Source of the DNA: JAXLYX01 sp046351215
GTDB taxonomy: Bacteria > Myxococcota_A > Polyangia > Polyangiales > Houyiibacteriaceae
NCBI GenBank assembly: GCA_046351215.1
Contig: JAXLYX010000015.1
Span: 62,001-126,000 of the forward strand
Length of the DNA stretch: 64,000 bases
Reading direction: 5' to 3'
In this document: positions 35,937-44,121 of the stretch, piece by piece
Numbering within the stretch: position 1 is the stretch's first letter
Layout: every line of letters begins with the position of its first letter
Notes under the pieces: generated by a model
Told to the model about the DNA's origin: nothing
The model's input: the letters and a program-made list of their open reading frames with translations, nothing else
Databases searched by the model: none
Made by a program: the position numbers and the translations under genes

Positions 35937-36488
35937 TCAGAGGAATGCGTAGCCGAGGAAGACGCGTGCGCGGAACGCGACGGTGAGGTCCGCTCCGTGC
36001 GCCGCCTCGCGGTCGAGGGCGGCGCCGAAGCCCCCACCGACGAGCACGCCGGAGAGGACGTGCACGTAGCCGAGCTCGCCCCCGAACCGTAGGCCCCCCC
36101 GCGGCTGGTCGCCCACCCTGGCGAAGAGCCCGCCCACGAAGGCCTCGACGTAGGGGCCGACGAGCCCCCTCCCGAGAGGCAGGACGAGATAGCCGAGCTC
36201 GAGGGAGAGGCCGCGCCTGCCGTCGACCGCGACGAACGCCGGGGTCAGGTCGAGGGCCTGGAACCGGCCGAAGGCCCGACGCACCCCGATCCCGTACTCG
36301 CCCCGGACCGCTCCGAGGGGATCGCCCAGCACGGCGAGCCGGTAGGTGGGACGCTCGGGATCCGTCCGTACGGACTGGTCCGGAGGCGGCGCATCGTGCC
36401 CGAGCACGAGGGTGGCCCCCTCCGCGCGTGCGGAGGAGCCGACCAAGAAGGAGAGGACGACGAGCGTCGGAAGGCCACGGATCGACAC
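35937..36488 (-). CDS. Predicted outer-membrane beta-barrel protein, function unknown
   Basis: A 183-residue exported protein with signal peptide (1-22, SSARA-EG) and GTG start. The mature chain has glycine/aromatic-rich alternating strands (LSLELGYLVLPLGRGLVGPYVEAFVG is the clearest part) ending in an aromatic residue two from the C-terminus (FLGYAFL), the usual barrel-insertion signal. It probably forms a small 8-strand barrel. No family recognised. Confidence 0.68.
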   Translation of the reverse strand: MSIRGLPTLVVLSFLVGSSARAEGATLVLGHDAPPPDQSVRTDPERPTYRLAVLGDPLGAVRGEYGIGVRRAFGRFQALDLTPAFVAVDGRRGLSLELGYLVLPLGRGLVGPYVEAFVGGLFARVGDQPRGGLRFGGELGYVHVLSGVLVGGGFGAALDREAAHGADLTVAFRARVFLGYAFL

Positions 36489-36628
36489 GGAGAACCACCT
36501 CGCGGGGAGTTCTCGGCCGGTCCGCCGTTCGGTTGCCCCGACCCGGAGGGTCGTGCTTCGATAGCGGCGGCAGCGGGAGGGGCGCTTGAAGCAGGTCGCT
36601 CCGCGCCTCGTCCATCCCTGGGAACACC

Positions 36629-38491
36629 ATGCACTCGCGCACCTCTGGCCTCCTCCTTGCCGCGCTCGCCCTCTCGGGCTGCGGATTCCTCCCCTCCCCG
36701 CTCCAGCCGGCGGCGAACACGGTCGTCGCCGGCGGCGCGAACGCGGCCGCCAACGCGGCGGTGAACAGCGCGAACAACCGACCGCAGCAGGGCGGACGGG
36801 GCGGACAGCAGACCACGGGCTCGGCCCCCTCGGTGCTCGTCTCGCTCAACGAGCACATGCGGCAGGCCGGCTACCAGCCGGTCGGCCCGGCGGTGCGCAA
36901 CAACAGCCTCGCCCAGAACGGCATGATCGCGTACGCGCTCGATACGCAGCCGAACCGCTGTTATTCCGCGGTCGCGCTCGGCGACGACGGCACGGACCTC
37001 GATCTCGTCCTCCTCGATCCCCAGGGCCGCACGGCCGCGCACAACGTCGCGCCCGACTCGCACCCCTTCGTGACCTTCTGTCCCCGGCAGGGCGGCCGCT
37101 TCGTCGCCCGCCTGCAGATGAGCCAGGGCCAGGGCGGCTACTACTTCATCTCGTTCGTCGGCCCCGGAGGCTCGAACCCGCAGCTCTCGCGCTACTTCCA
37201 GACGGGCGGCACCGCCGTCGCGCAGGGCCAGCAGGGTCAGCAGGGTCAGCAGACGCAGCAGCCCCAGGTCGCGCAGATGGACCCGACCACGCAGGCCCGC
37301 GTCGGCGCCGTCGATCGTCGCCTCTCGCGCGACGACTTCTCCCGCGTGGCAGAGCCGTACGGCATCGTGATGGCGGAGCGGCAGGACCGTCAGTTCCCGC
37401 TCAATCTCGAGGCTGGATACTGCTACGCGTTCGCCACGTTCGGCGGGCCGGGCACGAGCGATACCGACGTCTTCGTCGTCGACGGCTCGGGCAACGAGCT
37501 CGTCCAGGATGCGGGCACGGACCGTGACTCGCTGGTCCGCTACTGCCCCTCGGCCGCGGGCGCGTACCAGCTCAAGGTCCGCCTCTATTCGGGCAGCGGT
37601 CCGGTCTTCGTCGCGGGCTGGGTGCAGGCGCCCGAGCAGCAGGTGGCCACCACGAATCCGCAGGGCCAGCAGGGCCAGCAGGGCCAGCAGACGACGACGA
37701 CGGCGACGGCGACGGTCATCAGCCAGGAGTCGACGGAGGGCATCGGCCTCGACGAGAACTTCCGCCTGCGCCAGAGCGACATCACCGCGCGCGGCTACGA
37801 GCCGTACGGGGATCAGACCCGCGGCTCGCTGCGCGAGGGCGAGACTCGCGACTTCCAGGTCAACCTGGAGGGCGACAAGTGCTACGCGATCCTCGCCGTC
37901 GGCGACAACGGCGTGCGCAACCTCGACCTCATCGTCACCGATCGCATCGGCCGCGCGCTCGATCAGGACGTCGAGAACGACGCGCGTCCCATCGTCCGCA
38001 CCTGCCCGACCCAGACCGGCGACCAGACGATCCAGGTCCGGATGACCGCCGGCTCCGGCAACTTCTACTACGCGGCCTATCGCTGGCCCCGTGGCACGAG
38101 CGGTCCGTTCGGCATCTCGGGCGTGCAGTGGGTTCGCCTCGGCGAGATGAACTCGCTGCTCCGCAGCGAGCAGTTCGCGCCCAGCACCGACCTCATGACG
38201 CTGAACGATCGCGGTCGCCTCGCGTCGCAGGGCGCCTCCGTGACCAAGCGACTCAACCTGCAGGCCGGTCGCTGCTACGCCATCGCCGTCGTCGGCGACT
38301 CGGGCATCACGGACCTCGGCGTCGTGCTCCGCCAGAACCGACAGGATGTCGTCGGCGACGACTCGCACTCGGCGTTCCCCCAGGTCCGGACCTGCCCAGC
38401 CGCAGGAGGCGCGTACGAGCTCGTCGTCTCGGCGCAGGGAGGCTCGGGGACGTTCGTGTACCAGGTCTTCGAGCGCGGATCGGGGAACTGA
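36629..38491 (+). CDS. Lipoprotein with four tandem CY/CP beta repeats
   Basis: A 620-residue lipoprotein (lipobox ALSGC, Cys18) with an Ala/Asn-rich stalk (30-50). Four copies of a domain of roughly 100-110 residues follow, each with a Cys-Tyr and, 40 or 41 residues later, a Cys-Pro: C111/C151, C265/C306, C418/C459 and C549/C589. Between them lies a (D/N)xDLDLxVxDxxG-type core. The spacing implies one disulfide per repeat. Glutamine-rich spacers (QGQQGQQGQQ) separate repeats 1-2 and 2-3. The repeats recall pre-peptidase C-terminal domains, but I cannot name the family. Confidence 0.75.
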   Translation: MHSRTSGLLLAALALSGCGFLPSPLQPAANTVVAGGANAAANAAVNSANNRPQQGGRGGQQTTGSAPSVLVSLNEHMRQAGYQPVGPAVRNNSLAQNGMIAYALDTQPNRCYSAVALGDDGTDLDLVLLDPQGRTAAHNVAPDSHPFVTFCPRQGGRFVARLQMSQGQGGYYFISFVGPGGSNPQLSRYFQTGGTAVAQGQQGQQGQQTQQPQVAQMDPTTQARVGAVDRRLSRDDFSRVAEPYGIVMAERQDRQFPLNLEAGYCYAFATFGGPGTSDTDVFVVDGSGNELVQDAGTDRDSLVRYCPSAAGAYQLKVRLYSGSGPVFVAGWVQAPEQQVATTNPQGQQGQQGQQTTTTATATVISQESTEGIGLDENFRLRQSDITARGYEPYGDQTRGSLREGETRDFQVNLEGDKCYAILAVGDNGVRNLDLIVTDRIGRALDQDVENDARPIVRTCPTQTGDQTIQVRMTAGSGNFYYAAYRWPRGTSGPFGISGVQWVRLGEMNSLLRSEQFAPSTDLMTLNDRGRLASQGASVTKRLNLQAGRCYAIAVVGDSGITDLGVVLRQNRQDVVGDDSHSAFPQVRTCPAAGGAYELVVSAQGGSGTFVYQVFERGSGN

Positions 38492-38496
38492 AACGC

Positions 38497-38522
38497 AGCG
38501 AGGGGGCTTTCGCCCCCTCGCT
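38497..38522. terminator. Strong bidirectional terminator
   Basis: A perfect 11-bp stem (AGCGAGGGGGC/GCCCCCTCGCT) with loop TTTC, six bases after the stop of the four-repeat lipoprotein gene and in front of the convergent cysteine-rich gene. Confidence 0.85.
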
Positions 38523-38609
38523 CGCTGGATGGGTGCACGGTGCCCGTGCACTCGTGACCGCCCTTCGAGGTTCGCGTCGACCGCGCGCCTCGAGGAGCGG
38601 GCACCGCGC

Positions 38610-39815
38610 TCAGTTCACGCTTCCGCTGACCGAAGCCGAGACGTCGACCGAGACCTGGACCGAGACCGCGACCGAGCCGACGACCTGCGGGATGACCGAG
38701 AAGGCCTCCGTCATGCAGGCGAGCGCACCGGCTCCGAGATCCCCACCGACCCCGCGGAGGTTGCGGATCGCGCCGCGGAGATCGTTGCCGCTCTGCTGGA
38801 GCCACTTGAGACGCATCCGGATCGCCTCGATGTCGCCGTAGCCGGCGAGGAGGGCAGCCCGGATCCGCTGGACGCGCTCCTGGTTCACACCGACCTCGCC
38901 GACGACCGTGACCTCGACGTGGCCGGGCGTGCAGTGCGCCTCGGCGTGGAAGCGTGCGTCGCAGGACGCGTGGCAGTCGGCCTGGATCTGCGGGCGCTCG
39001 ATGTCGGTCGTGCAGCGCGGACGCGTGTACTCGACCGAGCAGCCGCCGCGGCAGTCCCCGGTGCACTGGGCGTGCGCCTGGACCCAGCACTGGCCCTGGC
39101 AGCTCCCCTGGCAGCCCGCGCTGCAGCTGCCATGGCAGGTCCCGCTGCAGGTGCCGTGGCACTGGCCATCGGCGCCGGTCGCGCTGCACTGGCCGTCGCA
39201 CTGACCGTCGCAACGGCCGCTGCAGCCGCCCTGGCAGATGCCCTCGCAGCTGCCCGCGCACTGCGCCTGGGCGCCGACGTCGCACTCCCCGGTGCACTGC
39301 GCCGAGCACTGGCCGACGATCTGGCCGCCCTCGCACTGGATCTGGACGTGCCCCGGATCGACCTGCACGTCGCACTCGGCGGCGCAGCGGGCGTAGGCAT
39401 CGATGTCGAGCTCGCACTGCGGTGGGACGGCGATCACGCCGATGCGGACGTTCGCCTCCGCGCGGAGCGAGCGCATCTCCGACGAGATCCGCGTCGCGAC
39501 CGCCTCGCAGACGCCCTGCGTTCCACTTCCGAGCTCCGAGGCCGGGATGCCGAGCTCGCGCGCCATCGTCTGGCAGGTCCGGAGGAGCTGCGCGTCGAGC
39601 TCTCCCGCAGAGCGCGCGTAGGCATTGGTGGCGACGAGGAACGACGAGATCTTCCGGGCTCCGGCCGACACGCCGTAGTTCGGGTTCGCGCACTGCGAGC
39701 TCAGCTGGGCCGTTCCCTGACCGGGCGAGCCGCCCGTCGGGACGTAGGGCCCGGTGGGGGGGCAACCGGCGAGGGCCGTGGCCAGGAGGCCGAGGAAGAC
39801 GTAGTGCCTGTTCAT
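38610..39815 (-). CDS. Cysteine-rich lipoprotein with CX3C array
   Basis: A 401-residue lipoprotein (lipobox ALAGC, Cys18). Residues 40-130 are helical with three cysteines. Residues 134-295 hold 28 cysteines, many spaced exactly four apart (C-x-G-x-C type, for example CDGQCDGQC at 202-210 and CHGTCSGTC at 219-227). Residues 310-375 are helical, and 380-401 alternate Val and Ser like one long beta strand. The four-residue period would put cysteines on one face of a helix or ladder, suitable for disulfides or metal. I know no characterised family with this layout. A good GGGAGAGGG ribosome-binding site precedes ATG 39815. Confidence 0.78.
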   Translation of the reverse strand: MNRHYVFLGLLATALAGCPPTGPYVPTGGSPGQGTAQLSSQCANPNYGVSAGARKISSFLVATNAYARSAGELDAQLLRTCQTMARELGIPASELGSGTQGVCEAVATRISSEMRSLRAEANVRIGVIAVPPQCELDIDAYARCAAECDVQVDPGHVQIQCEGGQIVGQCSAQCTGECDVGAQAQCAGSCEGICQGGCSGRCDGQCDGQCSATGADGQCHGTCSGTCHGSCSAGCQGSCQGQCWVQAHAQCTGDCRGGCSVEYTRPRCTTDIERPQIQADCHASCDARFHAEAHCTPGHVEVTVVGEVGVNQERVQRIRAALLAGYGDIEAIRMRLKWLQQSGNDLRGAIRNLRGVGGDLGAGALACMTEAFSVIPQVVGSVAVSVQVSVDVSASVSGSVN

Positions 39816-40036
39816 GTCCCTCTCCCTGGGAGGACGGCGGCGACGTCGGATCGCCCACCTCGACTCCCGACGCATGTGATGGAGGCGGATGCTATCCGCG
39901 GGGCGGCTCCCGGTCACCCGGGATCGCGTTCTTCGCGATCCGCCTGCCCGTGCAGAATCCGAACGTCGTATCCTCGTCCAAGGGAGGAGTCCCCGCGAGC
40001 GTCGCGGGGCTCCGATTGCTTCCAGGGGAGCTGCCG

Positions 40037-41674
40037 ATGAGATCGAGATCCGGCCGAAACGAACGCATGCGCGGGGCGTGGATCCTTGCGGGCACGCTCG
40101 CGCTGCCCGTGCTCCCCGGTTGCTTCGCGACGGTGTCCTACAGCGGCCAGGTGACGACCGCGACCCCCGAGCCCGTGGTGATCGCCACCGGTGCCGAGCC
40201 GCCGGTCGCGGCGGTCGTGTACCAGGCACCTCCCGCTCCGCGGATCTACCAGGCCCCCGCTGCGCCCTACGCGGGCGCGATCTGGGTCGAGGGCTGCTGG
40301 CGATGGAACGGGAGCCAGTTCTTCTGGGCCGACGGATACTACGTCGCCCCTCGGAACGGCTACGTCCTCGTCGGTCCCCGCTGGGAGATGCGTGGGAGCT
40401 CCTGGGTGCTGCTCGACGCGCATTTCGTCATCGCGTCGTCGGCTCCGACGGTCGTGAGCCCGCCGCCTCCCGCGGTCGTCGCCTCGCCGCCCCCGCCGAC
40501 CGTCTACGGCAACCCGCCGCCACCGACCGTCCGCGGCAACCCGCCTCCGCCCACCGTCTACGGCAACCCGCCCCCGCCCACCGTCTACGGCAATCCGCCT
40601 CCGCCCTCGCGCCCCTCGCAGCCCCCGGTGCAGGGCAACCCGCCCCCGCCCACCGTCTACGGCAATCCGCCTCCGCCCTCGCGGCCCTCGCAGCCCGCGG
40701 TGCAGGGCAACCCGCCCCCGCCCACCGTCTACGGCAATCCGCCTCCGCCCTCGCGCCCCTCGCTGCCCCCGGTGCAGGGCAACCCGCCCCCGCCCACCGT
40801 CTACGGCAATCCGCCCGCGCAGCCCCAGCCGCAGCCGCCGGTGCAGCCGTGGGGCCCGGTGCAGCCGATGCCGCCGACCCCGCAGCAGCCGGTCGCACAG
40901 CCGACGTATCCGCCGGCCCAGCAGCCGACCTACCAGCCGCCGCCCGTGCAGCAGCAGCCCGTCTACCAGCCGCCCGTGCAGCAGCAGCCCTTCGTCCCGC
41001 CCGGGCACGGCGGTACGCCTCCGGGCCAGCAGGGAGGGTTCCAGACGAATCCGCCGCCCGGCCATGGCGGGACGCCTCCGGGCCAGCAGCAGCCCGTCTA
41101 CCAGCCGCCCGTGCAGCAGCAGCCCGTCTACCAGCCGCCCGTGCAGCAGCAGCCCTTCGTCCCGCCCGGGCACGGCGGCACGCCTCCGGGCCAGCAGGGT
41201 GGGTTCCAGACGAATCCGCCGCCCGGCCATGGCGGGACGCCTCCGGGCCAGCAGCAGCCCGTCTACCAGCCGCCCGTGCAGCAGCAGCCGCCCGTGCAGC
41301 AGCAACCTTTCGTCCCGCCCGGTCACGGCGGTGCGGTCCCCGGCCAGCCGGGTGGGTTCCAGACGAACCCGCCGCCGGGCCATGGTGGGACGCCTCCGGG
41401 CCAGCAGGGACGCGACGTGCCGCCCGTGCAGCAGCAGCCGCCCGTGCAGCAGCAGCCGCCCGTGCAGCAGCAGCCGCCCCAGAACGTGCCGTTCGTTCCG
41501 CCGGGTCATGGCGGCGCCATCCCGGGCCAGGGCGGCATGACCACGAATCCGCCTCCGGGACAGGGAGGAATGCCCCCCGGTCAGGTGCAGCCTCCCGGCC
41601 AGCGCGACGACGATCGCGGGCGCGGCCAGGGTCAGGGACAAGGCCAGGGCGGCGGGCGCGGGCGCGACCGCTGA
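40037..41674 (+). CDS. Lipoprotein with YXWXGXW-like domain and long proline-rich repeat tail
   Basis: A 545-residue exported protein (lipobox LPGC near residue 29). Residues 75-140 form a Trp/Tyr-rich domain (WVEGCWRWNG, FFWADGYYVAP, WEMRGSSWVLL) like the YXWXGXW repeats of envelope proteins. The remaining 400 residues are disordered: GNPPPPTVYG units in a 24-residue repeat, then PVYQPPVQQQP and PPGHGGTPPGQ repeats, ending in an Arg/Asp/Gly-rich tail. It could be a cell-surface stalk. GGGGAG seven bases upstream supports ATG 40037; ATG 40067 is an alternative. Confidence 0.78.
   Translation: MRSRSGRNERMRGAWILAGTLALPVLPGCFATVSYSGQVTTATPEPVVIATGAEPPVAAVVYQAPPAPRIYQAPAAPYAGAIWVEGCWRWNGSQFFWADGYYVAPRNGYVLVGPRWEMRGSSWVLLDAHFVIASSAPTVVSPPPPAVVASPPPPTVYGNPPPPTVRGNPPPPTVYGNPPPPTVYGNPPPPSRPSQPPVQGNPPPPTVYGNPPPPSRPSQPAVQGNPPPPTVYGNPPPPSRPSLPPVQGNPPPPTVYGNPPAQPQPQPPVQPWGPVQPMPPTPQQPVAQPTYPPAQQPTYQPPPVQQQPVYQPPVQQQPFVPPGHGGTPPGQQGGFQTNPPPGHGGTPPGQQQPVYQPPVQQQPVYQPPVQQQPFVPPGHGGTPPGQQGGFQTNPPPGHGGTPPGQQQPVYQPPVQQQPPVQQQPFVPPGHGGAVPGQPGGFQTNPPPGHGGTPPGQQGRDVPPVQQQPPVQQQPPVQQQPPQNVPFVPPGHGGAIPGQGGMTTNPPPGQGGMPPGQVQPPGQRDDDRGRGQGQGQGQGGGRGRDR
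40619..40810 (+). repeat. 72-bp tandem DNA repeat inside the proline-rich gene
   Basis: About two and two-thirds copies of a 72-base unit encoding GNPPPPTVYGNPPPPSRPS plus QPPVQ variants, with more than 90 percent identity by eye. The unit keeps frame (24 codons), so copy-number changes would alter only protein length. Confidence 0.85.
40925..41490 (+). repeat. Second in-frame tandem repeat region of the proline-rich gene
   Basis: Repeated modules encoding QQPVYQPPVQQQP, FVPPGHGGTPPGQQGGFQTN and PPPGHGGTPPGQ, with near-identical DNA between copies (for example 41082-41105 and 41254-41277), closing with CAGCAGCAGCCGCCCGTG units. Length variation between strains is likely. Confidence 0.8.
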
Positions 41675-41688
41675 GCAGGCCGCGTAGG

Positions 41689-41729
41689 CACGAGGCCCGG
41701 ATGCGCGCGACGCTCGCGTCCGGGTCGTG
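41689..41729 (+). terminator. Imperfect terminator hairpin after the proline-rich gene
   Basis: Arms of about 15 bases (41689-41707 and 41715-41729) pair with small bulges, lying between the stop at 41674 and the next gene. Confidence 0.45.
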
Positions 41730-41752
41730 TGTCGCCTAGGCTCGTTCCCGCG

Positions 41753-43246
41753 ATGCGTCGGCTGGTTCCCGGGCTCCTCCTGCTGCTCCTCGTCTCGGCC
41801 TGCTCGGGCCCGAAGACGACGGCCCTCGAGCGCGTGCATCGCGCGGGGGTCCTGCGATGGGGCGGCGATCTCCAAGGCGGCAATCCCTACGTCTTCGAGG
41901 ATCCGGAGCATCCGGGTCGCATCACGGGCTTCGAGTACGACCTCGCACAGGCGATCGCGCGCGAGCTCGGGGTCCGCGCGGAGTTCGTGCAGCAGGATTG
42001 GTCGAACCTCGTGCCCGCCCTCGAGCGAGGCACGTTCGACGTCGCGCTGAACGGCCTCGAGGTCACGCCGACGCGGGCCGCGAGCGTGGCGATGACCCGC
42101 CCCTACTTCATCTTCTCCGCGCAGCTCGTCACGCGGAAGGACGATCCCACGGCGACCTCGCTCGCCTCCCTCGCCCATCGCCGCGTGGGAACGCTCGCGA
42201 GCTCCTTCTCCTACGATCTCCTGCGTCCGACCGACGTCGTGATCGTGCCGTACGAGGGCAACGAGGAGCCCTACGCCGATCTCGAGCAGGGGCGTCTCGA
42301 CGGAGTGCTGCTCGACGACGTGATCGTCGCCCGCTACGGCACCGTGCGCCCCACGCTCCACGTCGTCGAGGACGTCCGCGAGGGCTATTACGCGGCCGCC
42401 TGCCGCAAGACCGACGCGGAGCTCTGCGCCGCGATCGACGACGCGCTCGAGCGCATCGCGAAGAGCGGGGAGCTGCGTCGCATCCTCTCGCGCTGGGACG
42501 TCGACAACGCACGTCAGGCGAGGCTCGAGTCGTGGACCGACCAGGACACGCGCTCGATGCTCCTCGCGCGCGATCGGATCCACTTCTCGTTCCACCACGT
42601 CGTGCTCTTCCTGCAGGGCGCGGGCGTGACGCTCCTCGTCTCGACGGCCTCGATGGTCCTCGCCGTCGTCTTCGGCCTGCTCCTCGCCCTCTCGCGGATG
42701 TACGGGCCGAGGCCGCTCGCGCTCTCGGCCACGACCTACGTCGAGCTCTTCCGCGGCACGCCCGTGCTGCTCCAGCTCTACCTGCTCTACTTCGGCATCA
42801 TGCCGTGGCTCCGCGAGGTGACGGGCTTCACCTCCGGCACCGAGCTCGACGCCGGCATCGCCGCCGTGCTCGGGCTCGGGCTCAACTACGCGGCCTACGA
42901 GGCGGAGATCTACCGCGCGGGCATCCAGGCGATCCCGGCCGGGCAGATGGAGGCTGCGCAGGTCCTCGGCATGCGGAAGATGCTCGCCCTGCGGCGCATC
43001 ATCGTGCCCCAGGCCGTGCGCATCGCGCTCCCCGGCGTGACGAACGACTTCATCGCCCTCCTCAAGGACAGCTCGCTGGTCTCGGTCATCACCGTGGTGG
43101 AGCTGACGAAGCACATGGCGATCACGGCCGTCGACGTGCGCAGCTGGGCCATCCCGGGCGCGCTCTGCGCGGCGCTCTACATGGCGATGAGCTATCCGCT
43201 CTCGCGCCTCTCCCAGAAGCTCGAGGCGAGGCTCGAGCGCCGTTGA
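41753..43246 (+). CDS. Amino-acid ABC transporter: fused substrate-binding lipoprotein and permease
   Basis: A 497-residue fusion. A lipoprotein signal (VSAC, Cys17) precedes a type-3 extracellular solute-binding domain (about 25-255: GVLRWGGDLQGGNPY, GFEYDLAQAIARELG, DVALNGLEVTP, RPYFIF). It is followed by an ABC permease of the polar amino-acid class (about 285-490) with the EAA loop EAAQVLGMRKMLALRRIIVPQA. Such fusions (GlnP type) keep binding protein and pore in one chain. The ATPase gene follows at 43260. ATG 41753 is preferred to GTG 41729 as it starts a normal signal; a -10-like TAGGCT lies at 41737-41742. Confidence 0.92.
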   Translation: MRRLVPGLLLLLLVSACSGPKTTALERVHRAGVLRWGGDLQGGNPYVFEDPEHPGRITGFEYDLAQAIARELGVRAEFVQQDWSNLVPALERGTFDVALNGLEVTPTRAASVAMTRPYFIFSAQLVTRKDDPTATSLASLAHRRVGTLASSFSYDLLRPTDVVIVPYEGNEEPYADLEQGRLDGVLLDDVIVARYGTVRPTLHVVEDVREGYYAAACRKTDAELCAAIDDALERIAKSGELRRILSRWDVDNARQARLESWTDQDTRSMLLARDRIHFSFHHVVLFLQGAGVTLLVSTASMVLAVVFGLLLALSRMYGPRPLALSATTYVELFRGTPVLLQLYLLYFGIMPWLREVTGFTSGTELDAGIAAVLGLGLNYAAYEAEIYRAGIQAIPAGQMEAAQVLGMRKMLALRRIIVPQAVRIALPGVTNDFIALLKDSSLVSVITVVELTKHMAITAVDVRSWAIPGALCAALYMAMSYPLSRLSQKLEARLERR

Positions 43247-43259
43247 ACGGAGCCCACGG

Positions 43260-44033
43260 ATGACCACCGCGCCTCCTCCACCGAACGACTCCGTCGTCGC
43301 CGTCGACGGCATCGTGAAGCGCTTCGGCGAGCGGACCGTCCTGCGCGGGCTCACGTTCGGGATCGCGCGCGGGAGCGCCACCGCGCTCGTGGGCCCCTCC
43401 GGCGGCGGCAAGAGCACCCTGCTCCGCTGCATGACGGGCCTCGAGCCCTTCGACGAGGGGTCGGTGCGCGTGGTCGACGCGACCCTGCACGGCGGCAGGA
43501 CGGCATCGAACGCGAAGGCCCTGCACGACCTGCGCCGCCGCTCGGGCCTGGTCTTCCAGCAATGGCATCTCTTCCCGCACATGACGGCGCTCGAGAACGT
43601 CGTGGAGGCCCCCGTGCACGTGCTGCGTCGGTCCCACGCCGAGGCGCGCAAGAAGGCCGAGGCCCTGCTCGAGGAGGTCGGTCTCGCGCACCGCATGGAC
43701 GCGATGCCGCGTCAGATGTCGGGTGGCGAGCAGCAGCGCTGCGCGATCGCACGCGCCCTCGCGATGGATCCCGAGGTCCTCTTCATGGACGAGCCGACGA
43801 GCGCGCTCGACCCGCAACGCGTGGGCGACCTCGTCGACCTGCTCCTCGAGCTCCGGAAGCACGCGTCGCTCACGCTCGTGATCGTCACGCACGAGATGGC
43901 CTTCGCGCAGCGCGTCTGCGATCGGGCGCTCGTGCTCTACGAGGGCACGGTCATCGAGGACGGTGCCCCCTCGGACGTCCTCTCGAATCCCCGCGATCCG
44001 CGCACGCGCTCCTTCCTCGGCGCCGACCGCTGA
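43260..44033 (+). CDS. Polar amino-acid ABC transporter ATP-binding protein
   Basis: A 257-residue ATPase with Walker A GPSGGGKST (45-53), Q-loop in VFQQWHLFPHMT, signature MSGGEQQR, Walker B VLFMDEPTSALDP and H-loop VTHEM. It is of the GlnQ/HisP type. It follows the fused binding protein/permease by 13 bases and completes that importer; no third gene is needed. Confidence 0.95.
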   Translation: MTTAPPPPNDSVVAVDGIVKRFGERTVLRGLTFGIARGSATALVGPSGGGKSTLLRCMTGLEPFDEGSVRVVDATLHGGRTASNAKALHDLRRRSGLVFQQWHLFPHMTALENVVEAPVHVLRRSHAEARKKAEALLEEVGLAHRMDAMPRQMSGGEQQRCAIARALAMDPEVLFMDEPTSALDPQRVGDLVDLLLELRKHASLTLVIVTHEMAFAQRVCDRALVLYEGTVIEDGAPSDVLSNPRDPRTRSFLGADR

Positions 44034-44089
44034 GCGGAGTGCTCCCGCCGCGCAGCGCTCCGGGGCCCATCCGGAATGGCCACCGTGTC

Positions 44090-44098
44090 TGATACCCT
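44090..44098 (+). promoter_or_regulatory. Extended -10 promoter of the SDR gene
   Basis: TGATACCCT, ending 23 bases before ATG 44122. The intervening sequence is G-rich and could hold a weak ribosome-binding site. Confidence 0.5.
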
Positions 44099-44121
44099 GG
44101 CGCGAGCGCAGGGGGCGGGTC

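Noticed and set aside
37231..37700. CAGCAG/GGGCCAG repeats as a regulatory or recombination hotspot
   Set aside because: They encode the Gln-rich linkers of the four-repeat lipoprotein and need no other explanation.
40490..41490. Regularly spaced repeats as a CRISPR array
   Set aside because: Repeats are in frame and encode Pro/Gln-rich protein; the intervening sequences are not unique spacers and no cas gene is near.
39914..43696. A 1260-codon minus-strand frame
   Set aside because: Antisense to the proline-rich protein and ABC importer genes; no domain.
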